Position numbers and translations under genes: made by a program | Notes under the pieces: model-generated | Told to the model about the DNA's origin: nothing | What the model saw: only the letters and a program-made list of their open reading frames with translations | Database searches by the model: none | Source: Betaproteobacteria bacterium | Lineage (GTDB): Bacteria > Pseudomonadota > Gammaproteobacteria > Burkholderiales > Casimicrobiaceae | Assembly (NCBI GenBank): GCA_016716425.1 | Contig: JADJWJ010000022.1 | Location: 155,762 to 219,761, forward strand | Length of the DNA stretch: 64,000 bases | Reading direction: 5' to 3' | Part shown: positions 34,742 through 42,921 of the stretch, one piece after another | How the letters are laid out: each line of letters opens with the position of its first letter | Position numbering within the stretch: the first letter of the stretch is position 1

Positions 34742-35311
34742 ATGGCGATGAAACCGGGCGAGCGCCGGCTGCAGATCCTGCAGACGCTGGCGGCGATGCT
34801 GGAGAACCCGCGCGGCGAAAAGGTGACCACGGCCGCCCTCGCGGCGAAGCTCGGCGTGTCCGAGGCTGCGCTCTACCGCCACTTCGCCAGCAAGGCGCAG
34901 ATGTTCGAGGGGCTGATCGAGTTCATCGAGACCACGCTGTTCTCGTTCGTGAACAGGATCACGGCCGAGACGACCGACGGCGTCGCACAGGCCGAGCAGG
35001 CGGTCGTCATGCTGCTGTCGTTTGCCGAGAAGAACCCGGGCATGACGCGCGTGCTGATCGGCGAGGCGCTGGTCAACGAGGACGAGCGGCTGCAGGCGCG
35101 GATCAACCAGCTCGTCGACAAGCTGGAGGCGGCGCTGCGGCAGTCGCTGCGGATCGCGCAGGCGGCCAACGGCTGGCACGGCGACGCGCAGGCGGATGCG
35201 GCGGTGCTGATCGCCTACGTGCTCGGCCGCTGGCAGCTCTACGCGAAGAGCGGGTTCAAGCGCACGCCGCAGGACGGCTGGGCGCTGCAGCGCAAGTTCC
35301 TGTTCGGCTGA
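34742..35311 (+). CDS. slmA: Nucleoid occlusion factor SlmA (TetR family)
   Basis: A 189-residue TetR-fold protein. The N-terminal helix-turn-helix VTTAALAAKLGVSEAALYRH and FASKAQMFEGLIEFIE are SlmA hallmarks. SlmA binds specific chromosomal sites and blocks FtsZ assembly over the nucleoid. The argB-slmA order supports the call. ATG 34742 is preceded by GGACGGCGG. Its stop overlaps the next ATG by one base. Confidence 0.92.
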   Translation: MAMKPGERRLQILQTLAAMLENPRGEKVTTAALAAKLGVSEAALYRHFASKAQMFEGLIEFIETTLFSFVNRITAETTDGVAQAEQAVVMLLSFAEKNPGMTRVLIGEALVNEDERLQARINQLVDKLEAALRQSLRIAQAANGWHGDAQADAAVLIAYVLGRWQLYAKSGFKRTPQDGWALQRKFLFG

Positions 35312-36336
35312 TGCGGCGCGCGGGCACGGACCCGGGCCGGCCGCCGTTGCGCGGCACGCCGGTCGCGGCGCGCGGCACCGCGCGCGCGCTGGCGCGGGTG
35401 CTGGCGGCGGCGCTGGCCGTCGTTCCCGCGGCGGTGTCGGCGGAGGCCGGAAGCCCGTTGGCCGAGCCGTCCCCGGCGGCGTCGCGCTGGAGCGCGCAGC
35501 GCGCGCAGATGGACGACGCGATGCGCGCGCAGTGGCTGGTCGCGACCGACCCGCGCACGAATTGGCTCGCCGGGACGCTCGACGCCGACGACCCGGCCGC
35601 GCAGGTGGCGCGCCTGGCCGCCGCGCGTGTCGCGGTGCCCGCCGAGCGGCTGTTCGTCGCCTCGCTCGCGACCGCGTGCCTGGCGCCCGTGCGGCCGTGG
35701 CCGGCCGAGTGCGACGCCACCGACCGCCTCGCCGACTGGGCGACGCGCGACGTCGACAACGGCGTGCCGTCGTTGCTGCTCGCCGACCGCGCGCGCCAGC
35801 GCAACAACGCGGCGGCGCTGCTCGCGTACCTGGAAGAGGCCGCGCAGCGGCCGCGCTTCGACGACTACCGGAGCCGCGGCGCGCACGTGATCTGGGAGGA
35901 GGTGCGTGCGCTGGCCGGCGCGTACGACCCCGCTGCGCGCGCGCTGCTCGCGGCGTCGTACGGCGCGCTGTGGACGCCGTTCGCGACCGGCGCGATCGAC
36001 GCGCTGTGCCGCGACGGCCGGGCGCCGACGGATGCGATCCGCGCCGCGTGCGCGGCCGCCGGGAACGCGCTGGCGCAGCGTGCGGCGACGTGGTCGCTGC
36101 GAATCGCGGGCGCGCGGCTTGCCGATCGCAGCGCCGCGGCCGGACCGGCGCAGGCCGTCGCGCGGCAGCAGCTCGCCGACGTCCAGCGCCGGGCGTTCGA
36201 GTGCGCTGAGGCCGGCAACGCGGTCGCCGCCGGGCTCGAGTCCGCCGACATGGCCACGCGCGCCCGCGCCGTCGCGCAGTGGGAGGCGCGGCTCGCGCGG
36301 GATGCGCGGGAGGGTGAGGTGGCTGCGTGCAAGTGA
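35311..36336 (+). CDS. Hypothetical secreted protein
   Basis: A 341-residue protein I do not recognise. A basic, Ala-rich N-terminus with a hydrophobic stretch (VLAAALAVVPAAVSAEAGS) looks like a signal peptide cut near residue 45. The mature part is helical and Ala/Arg-rich with seven or so cysteines scattered, for example ATACLAP and PAECDAT, and repeated tryptophans. It follows slmA with a one-base overlap. The last codons lie inside a hairpin repeat. A function cannot be inferred. Confidence 0.7.
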   Translation: MRRAGTDPGRPPLRGTPVAARGTARALARVLAAALAVVPAAVSAEAGSPLAEPSPAASRWSAQRAQMDDAMRAQWLVATDPRTNWLAGTLDADDPAAQVARLAAARVAVPAERLFVASLATACLAPVRPWPAECDATDRLADWATRDVDNGVPSLLLADRARQRNNAAALLAYLEEAAQRPRFDDYRSRGAHVIWEEVRALAGAYDPAARALLAASYGALWTPFATGAIDALCRDGRAPTDAIRAACAAAGNALAQRAATWSLRIAGARLADRSAAAGPAQAVARQQLADVQRRAFECAEAGNAVAAGLESADMATRARAVAQWEARLARDAREGEVAACK

Positions 36337-36381
36337 AGCGCGCGATCGGCTGAAAGGCCGCCGATCGGGTGCGTCACTTGC
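36329..36381. repeat. 22-bp-arm hairpin at the stop codon, followed by a GC repeat core
   Basis: Arms 36329-36350 and 36360-36381 pair at 19 of 22 positions around a 9-base loop, with blocks GCAAGTGA/TCACTTGC and CGATCGGC/GCCGATCG. The TGA stop of the upstream gene is inside the left arm. The core AAAGCGCCGGGGCCGCCCC follows at about 36400. The same core lies near 19600, also beside a stop-codon hairpin. Confidence 0.75.
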
Positions 36382-36475
36382 AGATGAGGCCAGCGCGGAA
36401 AGCGCCGGGGCCGCCCCGGGCTATCCCCGCCGATATGCTCCGGAAGCGAGACGCGCAGGCGTCCTGACTCCGTCG

Positions 36476-36922
36476 CTATGTCGCCTGCACCGTCGAGGGG
36501 GCGAGGACGCAGCCGGCGATGCGCCAGCGCCCGTCGGGCTGCCGCTGCATCCGGTAGAGCGCGACTTGCACCGTGTCGTCGGGCAGCACGAGGCGCAGCG
36601 GCTGGAGGGTCGCGCCGTCGATCACCGCGCCGTCGAGAAACGCCGTGTGGCGTGCCGAGAGCAGCGGCGCGTAGCCGTCGCGCACCATCCGCAGGAAATT
36701 CTCGGGCGTGCCGAACTGCACGCGGATGCCGGGCGTCGCGAACGTGAGCGCCGTCGCGCCGTCGCCGGCGCGCAGCGCGGCGAGCTGGTCGCCGATCACC
36801 TCGCGGATCGCCATCCAGTCGGCGGCCGGCAGCGCCGCAGGCGGCGCCGGCGGCGCGGCGAGCGCGGGTGCCGCGAGCAGCGCGATCACCAGCGCGCGGC
36901 GCGCGCGCGCATAGACGTTCAT
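36476..36922 (-). CDS. DUF4864 domain-containing secreted protein
   Basis: A 148-residue protein with a signal peptide (ALVIALLAAPALAAPP) and a single DUF4864 domain: WMAIREVIGDQLAALRAGDG, ALTFATPGIRVQFGTPENFL and a C-terminal RMQRQPDGRWRIAGCVL. The family fold resembles small NTF2-like proteins; no activity is established. Its ATG overlaps the stop of the MoeB-like gene by four bases, so the two are co-translated. Confidence 0.82.
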   Translation of the reverse strand: MNVYARARRALVIALLAAPALAAPPAPPAALPAADWMAIREVIGDQLAALRAGDGATALTFATPGIRVQFGTPENFLRMVRDGYAPLLSARHTAFLDGAVIDGATLQPLRLVLPDDTVQVALYRMQRQPDGRWRIAGCVLAPSTVQAT

Positions 36923-37674
36923 GCGGGCCTGCGCGCGCAGACCGGACAGGCCGGGTCGCGCGGGACCGTGAGCGAGCGCCACTCCATCGTCCGCGCGTCG
37001 ACGAGCAGCAGGCGGCCGGCCAGCGACTTCCCGACGCCGGCGATGAGCTTCAGTGCCTCGGCCGCCTGCGTCGAGCCGACGATGCCGACCAGCGGCGCGA
37101 ACACGCCCATCGTCGCGCAGCGCGTCTCCTCCAGTTCCTCCCCTTCGCCGAACAGGCAGTGGTAGCAGGGCGAGGCCGCGTCGCGCGGGTCGAACACGGC
37201 GATCTGGCCATCGAAGCGCAGCGCGGCACCCGAGACGAGCGGCCGGCGCGCCGCCACGCACGCGGCGTTCACCGCGTGGCGCGTCGCGAAGTTGTCGCTG
37301 CAGTCGAGTACGACGTCGGCGGCCGCGACCAGCGGCGCGAGGTCGGCCGGGCCGACGCGCCTGCCGATGCGCGCGACGCGGACCTCGGGATTGATCGCGG
37401 CGATCCGCTGCGCCGCGGCGTCGACCTTCGCCGCGCCGATGTCGCCGGTCGCGTAGAGGATCTGCCGCTGCAGGTTGGTCAGGTCCACGTGGTCGGCGTC
37501 GCAGATCGTAAGCGTGCCGACACCCGCGGCGGCGAGGAACTGCGCGGCCGGCGCGCCCAGGCCCCCCATGCCCACGATCAGCGCGTGCGCGGACGCGAAC
37601 CGCTCCTGCGCGTCCGGCCCGAGCTCGGAGAGCAGGATGTGGCGGCTGTAGCGGAGGAGTTGCGCGTCGTCCAC
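36919..37674 (-). CDS. moeB: HesA/MoeB/ThiF family adenylyltransferase
   Basis: A 251-residue E1-like enzyme that adenylates the C-terminus of a small sulphur carrier (MoaD or ThiS). The nucleotide site GMGGLGAPAAQFLAAAGVGT, the NLQRQILY segment and the catalytic-cysteine region are present; CYHCLFGEG and CPVCARRP supply two CxxC zinc pairs. The start is GTG at 37674. A GGGTCAGA-type hairpin begins four bases upstream, where a leader would be, so the native ribosome site may be altered. Confidence 0.88.
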   Translation of the reverse strand: MDDAQLLRYSRHILLSELGPDAQERFASAHALIVGMGGLGAPAAQFLAAAGVGTLTICDADHVDLTNLQRQILYATGDIGAAKVDAAAQRIAAINPEVRVARIGRRVGPADLAPLVAAADVVLDCSDNFATRHAVNAACVAARRPLVSGAALRFDGQIAVFDPRDAASPCYHCLFGEGEELEETRCATMGVFAPLVGIVGSTQAAEALKLIAGVGKSLAGRLLLVDARTMEWRSLTVPRDPACPVCARRPA

Positions 37675-37677
37675 GAC

Positions 37678-37725
37678 GGGTCAGATTCGAATTTCCGGGC
37701 GAAGCAGGAAATTCGAGTCTGACCC
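37678..37725. repeat. GGGTCAGA-type hairpin repeat, 19-bp arms
   Basis: Arms 37678-37696 and 37707-37725 (starting GGGTCAGATTCGAATTTCC) match at 18 of 19 positions with a 10-base loop. The AT-richer composition differs from the surroundings. A degraded relative with GGGTCAGAG and CTCTGACTCC flanks the gpsA/trmL junction at 43920-43995. Confidence 0.85.
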
Positions 37726-37788
37726 CGATTTCCCGCTGTCATCGGGAATGGTACCGTGCCACCCCGAGCCTCCGGTCGGACGCCAGCG

Positions 37789-37812
37789 AAAACGCCCGGC
37801 AGCGCCGGGCGT
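37789..37812 (-). terminator. Rho-independent terminator of ctpA
   Basis: On the minus strand the stem ACGCCCGGC / GCCGGGCGT (loop GCT) is followed by TTTTC. It lies 24 bases after the ctpA stop and separates it from moeB. Confidence 0.75.
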
Positions 37813-37835
37813 TCGCGGATCGGGCGAGGCGCCGG

Positions 37836-39293
37836 TTACGGCTTCGCCGCCGGCACCGCCGTGTTCGCCGCGGCGACCGCCTTGGTCGACGCGATCACCG
37901 GCTGGCCCTTCAGGTGGTTCATCGCCTGCTGAAGCTGGAAGTCGTCGGCGGCGCCGAACTCGAACCGCGGCAGCGGCGGCATCGCCTCGGACTTGTTGGC
38001 GTCCCCGGGCTTCGCCGGCGCGGCGGCGGGCGCCGCGCCCTTGGCCGGCTCAGCCGCCGCGGCACCGGGCTTGTTGGTCTCGAGGTGGCGCTCGAGATTG
38101 GCCTCGCGGATGCGCGCACCGACGTCGCGCCCGTCGTCGACGTGAATGTCGGGCTCGATGCCCTTCGCCTGGATCGAGCGCCCCGACGGCGTGTAGTACC
38201 GGGCGGTCGTCAGCTTCAATCCCGCGTTGTTGCCGAGCGGCAGGATCGTCTGCACCGAGCCCTTGCCGAACGTCTGGTTGCCGATGACCGTCGCGCGCTT
38301 GTGGTCCTGCAGCGCGCCGGCGACGATTTCGGACGCGGACGCCGTGCCGCCGTCGACCAGCACGACCATCGGCACCTTCTTGACCGCCGGCGGCAGGTCG
38401 CGGAAGAAGTCCTCGCCGCGGCGCGAGTAGTTGTCCTTCGTGGCCAGCAGGCGCATGCGCGCGTCCGGCGTGCGCCCGTCCGTGTACACGACGAGCGCGT
38501 CCTTCGGCAGGAACGCCGCCGACACCGCCACCGCCTGGTTGAGCAGGCCCCCCGGGTCGCTGCGCACGTCGAGCACGAGGCCCTTCAGCTCGCCCTTCGC
38601 GTAGAAGTCCTTCAGCGCCCTGGCGAGGTCCTCGCCGGTGCGCTCCTGGAACGTGCGGATGCGGACGTAGCCGTAGCCGGGCTCCAGCATCTTCGCGCGC
38701 ACGCTCTTGACGTTGATCTCCTCGCGCGTGAGCGTGAACGTCAGCGGCGTGTCGGCATCCTTGCGCACGACCGTCAGCACGACCTGCGTGCCCGGCTTGC
38801 CGCGCATCTTCTCGACCGCCTTGGACAGCGGCAGCCCGCGGGTGGCGGTGTCGTCGATCTTGACGATGAGGTCGCCGGCCTTGATGCCCGCGCGGAACGC
38901 CGGCGTGTCCTCGATCGGCGAGGTCACGCGGACGACACCGTCCTCGACTCCCACTTCGATGCCGAGGCCGCCGAACTTGCCCTGCGTGGAGACCTGGAGT
39001 TCCTTGAACGCGTCGGCGTCGAGGAAGTCCGAGTGCGGGTCCAGGCCCCGCACCATGCCGTTGATCGCTTCCTTGATCAGCTTGTCGTCGGGTACCTGCT
39101 CGACGTAGTCGCTCTTGATCCTGCCGAAGACCGCCGACAAGAGCTGCAGGTCCTCGTACGGAATGGGGGTCTTCGCCTCGCGCTGCGCGATCGCCGAGAA
39201 GTTGAGCGAGAGCAGGACGCCCAGCACCGTGCCGAGGCCGATGAGCCCCGCCTTTTTCCAGCCGTCGCGCCTGCCGCGTTCTTCGTTCGCCAT
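37836..39293 (-). CDS. ctpA: S41 family carboxy-terminal processing protease
   Basis: A 485-residue periplasmic serine protease. One N-terminal membrane segment (GLIGLGTVLGVLLSLNFSAI, residues 16-35) anchors it. The PDZ domain spans about 100-185 (GLGIEVGVEDGVVRVTSPIE) and the S41 domain about 195-390, with GGTASASEIVAG (catalytic Ser at 319 or 321) and Lys344 in TFGKGSVQ. A Pro/Ala-rich linker and a C-terminal tail follow. It degrades or trims envelope proteins. A TATACT element lies upstream. Confidence 0.92.
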   Translation of the reverse strand: MANEERGRRDGWKKAGLIGLGTVLGVLLSLNFSAIAQREAKTPIPYEDLQLLSAVFGRIKSDYVEQVPDDKLIKEAINGMVRGLDPHSDFLDADAFKELQVSTQGKFGGLGIEVGVEDGVVRVTSPIEDTPAFRAGIKAGDLIVKIDDTATRGLPLSKAVEKMRGKPGTQVVLTVVRKDADTPLTFTLTREEINVKSVRAKMLEPGYGYVRIRTFQERTGEDLARALKDFYAKGELKGLVLDVRSDPGGLLNQAVAVSAAFLPKDALVVYTDGRTPDARMRLLATKDNYSRRGEDFFRDLPPAVKKVPMVVLVDGGTASASEIVAGALQDHKRATVIGNQTFGKGSVQTILPLGNNAGLKLTTARYYTPSGRSIQAKGIEPDIHVDDGRDVGARIREANLERHLETNKPGAAAAEPAKGAAPAAAPAKPGDANKSEAMPPLPRFEFGAADDFQLQQAMNHLKGQPVIASTKAVAAANTAVPAAKP

Positions 39294-39327
39294 CGCCTTG
39301 ACTCCCGCCCCGCCCCGAAAGACAAAA

Positions 39328-39333
39328 AGTATA
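39328..39333 (-). promoter_or_regulatory. Candidate -10 element (TATACT) of ctpA
   Basis: Minus-strand TATACTTTTTG begins 40 bases before the ctpA ATG. It has the same hexamer and T-rich downstream bases as the GT9 promoter at 22067. No -35 was recognised. Confidence 0.45.
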
Positions 39334-39485
39334 CGCCCGCCACCTGCCAGCGCGGCGCGGCGGCCGGCCGGTTTTGTCCAGCCGACCGGCGGCGGCGGTG
39401 CCCCCGCGAGGGCTGCCGGCGTCAGGTCAGCCCGTTGGGCCGCGCAAGGCGGCGCAAGTTCCCCGACGCCGCGACCCTTCCGCGG

Positions 39486-41010
39486 TCAGGGTGAGGCGGG
39501 CCGCACCAGCGGCCGCCCGGTCATCTCCGGAGGCTGCGGCAGGCCCATCAGCGCGAGCATCGTCGGGGCGATGTCCGCCAGCGTGCCCCCGTCCGCGACC
39601 GCCGCCGGCCGCCCGACGTAGACGAGCGGCACCGGATTCAGCGTGTGCGCGGTGTGCGGCTGGCCGGTGGCGGGGTCGAACATCGTCTCGGCGTTGCCGT
39701 GGTCGGCGGTGATCAGCACCTCGCCGCCGGCCGCCCGCGCCGCGGCGACGACGCGGCCGATGCAGGCGTCGAGCGTCTCCACCGCCTGCTTCGCCGCCGC
39801 GAAGTTGCCGGTGTGCCCGACCATGTCGCCGTTCGCGTAATTGCAGACGACCGCGTCGTACCGGCCCGACGCGATCGCGGCGACCAGGCGGTCGGTGACC
39901 TCGGGCGCGCTCATCTCGGGCACGAGGTCGTACGTGGCGACCTTCGGCGACGGCACGAGGATGCGGTCCTCGCCCGGGTAGACCGCCTCGGACGCCGCCG
40001 TTGAAGAAGTAGGTGACGTGCGCGTACTTCTCGGTCTCGGCGATGCGCAGCTGCGTGCGCCCCAGCCGCGCGATGTACTCGCCGAAGCCGTTGGCGACCG
40101 ACTGCGGCGGGAACGCGACGGGCAGCCGCGCGAACTCGTCGCCGTAAGCCGCGGCACGCGTCCGCGCGCGAAGCCGTCGAAGGCGGGGTCGGTCAGCGCG
40201 CGCGTCAGCTGCCGCGCGCGGTCGGCGCGGAAGTTCATGAAGACGACGGCGTCGCCGTCGGCCATCGTCGCCGGCCGGCCCGCCGCGTCGACGATCGCGG
40301 TCGCCTGCACGAACTCGTCGGTCTCGCCGCGCGCGTACGCGCCGTCGAGCGCCGCCCGCGCCGAGGTCGCGACGCACGGCGCCCGGCCGTCGACGAGGAG
40401 GTCGTACGCGGGTGCCAGGCGCTCCCAGCGCTGGTCGCGGTCCATCGCGTAGTAGCGGCCGACGAGCGTGGCGATGCGCGCGCGCCCGGACGTGGCGCGC
40501 GCACGCCGCCGTCCATGAAGGCGAGCGACGCGGCGGCGCTCGCGGCGGCGTGTCGCGGCCGTCGAGGAACGCGTGGACGAGGATGCGCGGCACGCCGCGC
40601 GCGGCGGCGAGATCGACCATCGCGGCGATCTGCCGCTCGTGGCTGTGCACGCCGCCCGGCGACAGCAGTCCCAGCACGTGCAGCGCGCCGCCGGCCGCCC
40701 GGGCGGCGTCGCACGCGCGCGCGAGCGCCGGGTTCGCGGCGAACTCGCCGGTGGCGATCGCCCGGTCGATCCGCGTGTAGTCCTGGTAGACGACGCGGCC
40801 GGCGCCGATGTTGAGGTGGCCGACCTCGGAGTTGCCCATCTGGCCCTCGGGCAGCCCGACGGCGAGCTCCGAGGCGTCGATCGTCGCGTGCGGGCACGCG
40901 GCGAGGAGCGCGTCCCAGTGCGGCATCGGCGCGCGGCTGATCGCGTTGTCGGGGGCGTCGGGCCGCGCGCCGAAGCCGTCGAGGATCAGCAGCACGACCG
41001 GCGGGCGCAC
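39486..41010 (-). pseudogene. gpmI: 2,3-bisphosphoglycerate-independent phosphoglycerate mutase, frameshifted
   Basis: The gene encodes the whole GpmI sequence but in three alternating frames. Frame one gives the start (VVLLILDGFGARPDAPDNAI, QMGNSEVGHLNIGAGR, HAFLDGRDTPP). It then shifts near 40541 to give AAASLAFMDGG, near 40487 to give MDRDQRWERL, near 40165 to give VAFPPQSVANGFGEYIARL, and near 39990 to give VYPGEDRILVPSPKV through ITADHGNAETMFD. Sites near 39990 and 40487 look like extra bases in GC runs; near 40165 some eight residues seem missing as well. All metal-binding motifs are intact, so sequence error is more likely than decay. GpmI interconverts 3- and 2-phosphoglycerate. Confidence 0.82.
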
Positions 41011-41087
41011 GGACGGGGCGGGGCGGGGCGGCGGCGGGCGGAGGCCATGCGGAGGACATGCAGGGAGCGGGAGGGGGCGCCGCTGGG

Positions 41088-41093
41088 TATCAT
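41088..41093 (+). promoter_or_regulatory. Candidate -10 element of the rhodanese gene
   Basis: GGGTATCATTTTACG contains TATCAT 36 bases before the ATG at 41129, in the divergent gap with gpmI. No -35 was recognised. Confidence 0.42.
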
Positions 41094-41128
41094 TTTACGC
41101 TTTTCCGTCGCCGCCGAGCCGCGCCCGC

Positions 41129-41542
41129 ATGTCGTTCATCAAGAAGAACTGGATCCTGATCCTGGTCCTGTTCGTGTCCGGGGCGATGCTGGTCTGGCCG
41201 CTGGTGCAGCGCCGCTTCTCGTCGATGAAGGACATCGGCACGCTCAACGCGACGCAGCTCATCAACCACCAGAACGCCGTCCTGCTCGACGTGCGCGAGA
41301 CCGCCGAGCTCACGGGCGGCAAGCTGCCCAACGCCGTGCACATCCCGCTGTCGCAGCTTCCCGGCCGCGCCGGCGAACTCGCGAAGCTCGCGGGCCGGCC
41401 GGTCGTCGTCTACTGCGCGCGCGGCAACCGCAGCCGCACGGCCGGCGGCGTCCTCGCGAAGCACGGCTTCGCCGAGGTCTACTCGCTGCACGGCGGCATC
41501 GGCGCGTGGAAGGACGCGGGGCTGCCGCTGGAGAAGGCGTAG
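41129..41542 (+). CDS. Membrane-anchored rhodanese-like protein
   Basis: A 137-residue protein with one N-terminal membrane helix (WILILVLFVSGAMLVWPLV, residues 8-26) and a rhodanese domain. The active loop is VVVYCARGNRSRTAG with Cys96. It probably carries persulphide sulphur at the inner membrane, substrate unknown. It leads the rhodanese / glutaredoxin / secB cluster. The glutaredoxin ATG is two bases after its stop. Confidence 0.9.
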   Translation: MSFIKKNWILILVLFVSGAMLVWPLVQRRFSSMKDIGTLNATQLINHQNAVLLDVRETAELTGGKLPNAVHIPLSQLPGRAGELAKLAGRPVVVYCARGNRSRTAGGVLAKHGFAEVYSLHGGIGAWKDAGLPLEKA

Positions 41543-41544
41543 CC

Positions 41545-41829
41545 ATGCGCGCCGGGGGCATGAAGGTCCCGGTGACGATGTACACGACCGCCGTGTGCGG
41601 GTACTGCGTGCAGGCCGAGCGGCTGCTGCGCGCGAAGGGCGTGCACGACATCGTCAAGGTCCGCGTCGACCTCGAGCCGGCGCGGCGGCTCGAGATGATG
41701 GAGAAGACCGGACGGCGCACGGTGCCGCAGATCTACATCGGCGACACGCACGTCGGCGGCTACGACGACCTGGTCGCGCTCGACCGTGCCGGCCGGCTCG
41801 CCCCGCTGCTCTCCGGCCGCGCGGCCTGA
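41545..41829 (+). CDS. grxC: Glutaredoxin 3
   Basis: A 94-residue glutaredoxin with the redox centre Cys18-Gly-Tyr-Cys21 (CGYC rather than the common CPYC), the cis-proline loop RTVPQIYIG and the GGYDDLVALD glutathione site. It reduces protein disulphides with glutathione in the cytosol. ATG 41545 is close behind the rhodanese stop; ATG 41560 (MKVPVTMY) is closer to the usual family length. Confidence 0.92.
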   Translation: MRAGGMKVPVTMYTTAVCGYCVQAERLLRAKGVHDIVKVRVDLEPARRLEMMEKTGRRTVPQIYIGDTHVGGYDDLVALDRAGRLAPLLSGRAA

Positions 41830-41858
41830 TCCCGCCAGCGCGGGAGGGCGCCGTGACG

Positions 41859-41864
41859 TAAAAT
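41859..41864 (+). promoter_or_regulatory. Candidate -10 element of secB
   Basis: TGACGTAAAATGG contains TAAAAT 33 bases before the secB ATG at 41897, in the 67-base gap after grxC. It suggests secB can be transcribed apart from grxC. Confidence 0.45.
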
Positions 41865-41896
41865 GGCGGGTTTTCCCCTCGCCGAGGACGCGCAAC

Positions 41897-42411
41897 ATGG
41901 CGGAGCACCAGAACGCCGCACCCCGGCGAGGAACGCCGACCGGCGGCGCCGCCAGGCGGCGGGCCCGCAGCAGGCCGGCTTCGACATCGCGCGCATCTAC
42001 GTCAAGGACCTGTCGCTCGAGAATCCGGGCGCGCCGCAGTCGTTCCAGCTCACCGAGGCCCCGAGCATGGAAGTGGGCCTGCGCACGCGCGCCGAGCAGG
42101 TGGCGCCCGACGTCTACGAGGCCGTCCTGACGCTGACCGTCACGGCGACCTCCGGCGACAAGAAGGTGTTCCTGGTCGAGGCCGCGCAGGCGGGCCTGTT
42201 CAACATCCGCGGCGTGCCGGCGTCCGACATGCAGCCGGTGCTGATGATCGCCTGCCCGAACGTGCTGTTCCCGTACGCACGCGAGACGATCGCCGACGCG
42301 GTGATGCGCGCCGGCTTCCCCCCGGTGCACCTGGCGCCGATCAACTTCGAGGCGCTGTACCAGCAGCAACTGGCGCAGATGCAGCAGGCGGCGCCCGCCG
42401 TCACCAACTGA
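41897..42411 (+). CDS. secB: Protein-export chaperone SecB (frameshifted near the N-terminus)
   Basis: SecB keeps preproteins unfolded for SecA. The native start is ATG 41897 (AEHQNAAP), but the conserved body (FDIARIYVKDLSLENPG, LVEAAQAGLFNIRG, MIACPNVLFPYARETIADAV, APINFEALYQQQL) is in another frame. Removing one C from the CCCC at 41921-41924 and one G from the GGG at 41961-41963 joins them through APGEERRPAAPPGGGPQQ. The natural protein would be about 170 residues, normal for SecB. An alternative start at 41863 in the body frame lacks homology and is rejected. Confidence 0.9.
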
Positions 42412-42419
42412 TCGCGCGC

Positions 42420-42899
42420 ATGCCGCGCCGGGCCCGGCCATTCGCGCCGCGCGCCGCCGTCGTGGCCGCGGCGCTGGCCGCGGCCGTCGCGCACGCGGCG
42501 GAGTTCCGCGCGAGCGTGGAAGCGCCGACGCTGCTGTACGACGCACCGTCGGCGCGAGCGCGGCCGCTGTTCGTCTACGGTCGCGACGTGCCGTTCGAGG
42601 TGCTGGTGAGCGTCGAGGGCTGGACCAAGGTGCGCGACGCGGGCGGGGCCATCGGCTGGATCGCCGCCAAGGGGCTCGCCGACCGCCGCACGCTCGTCGT
42701 GCGTGTGCCGGTGGCCGAGGTCCGCGCGACCCCGGACGACGCGGCGCCGCTGGCGTTCCGCGCCGAGCAAAACGTCCTGCTCGAGCTGGCCGAGCCGGCG
42801 ACCTCGCCGGCGACGACCGTCGCGCCGGGATGGGTGAAGGTCCGCCACCGCGACGGGCAGACCGGCTTCGTCCGGCTGCCGCAGGTGTTCGGGCTCTAG
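42420..42899 (+). CDS. Secreted bacterial SH3-domain protein
   Basis: A 159-residue periplasmic protein with a signal peptide ending in AAAVAHA and two SH3-like (SH3b) repeats: LLYDAPSARARPLFVYGRDV to GWTKVRDAGGAIGWIAAKGL, and VRATPDDAAPLAF to GWVKVRHRDGQTGFVRL. Such modules bind peptidoglycan or act as targeting domains; no enzyme domain is present. It lies 8 bases after secB and 22 bases before gpsA. Confidence 0.85.
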   Translation: MPRRARPFAPRAAVVAAALAAAVAHAAEFRASVEAPTLLYDAPSARARPLFVYGRDVPFEVLVSVEGWTKVRDAGGAIGWIAAKGLADRRTLVVRVPVAEVRATPDDAAPLAFRAEQNVLLELAEPATSPATTVAPGWVKVRHRDGQTGFVRLPQVFGL

Positions 42900-42921
42900 C
42901 GCTGCGCGCGTTCGTGCCGCA

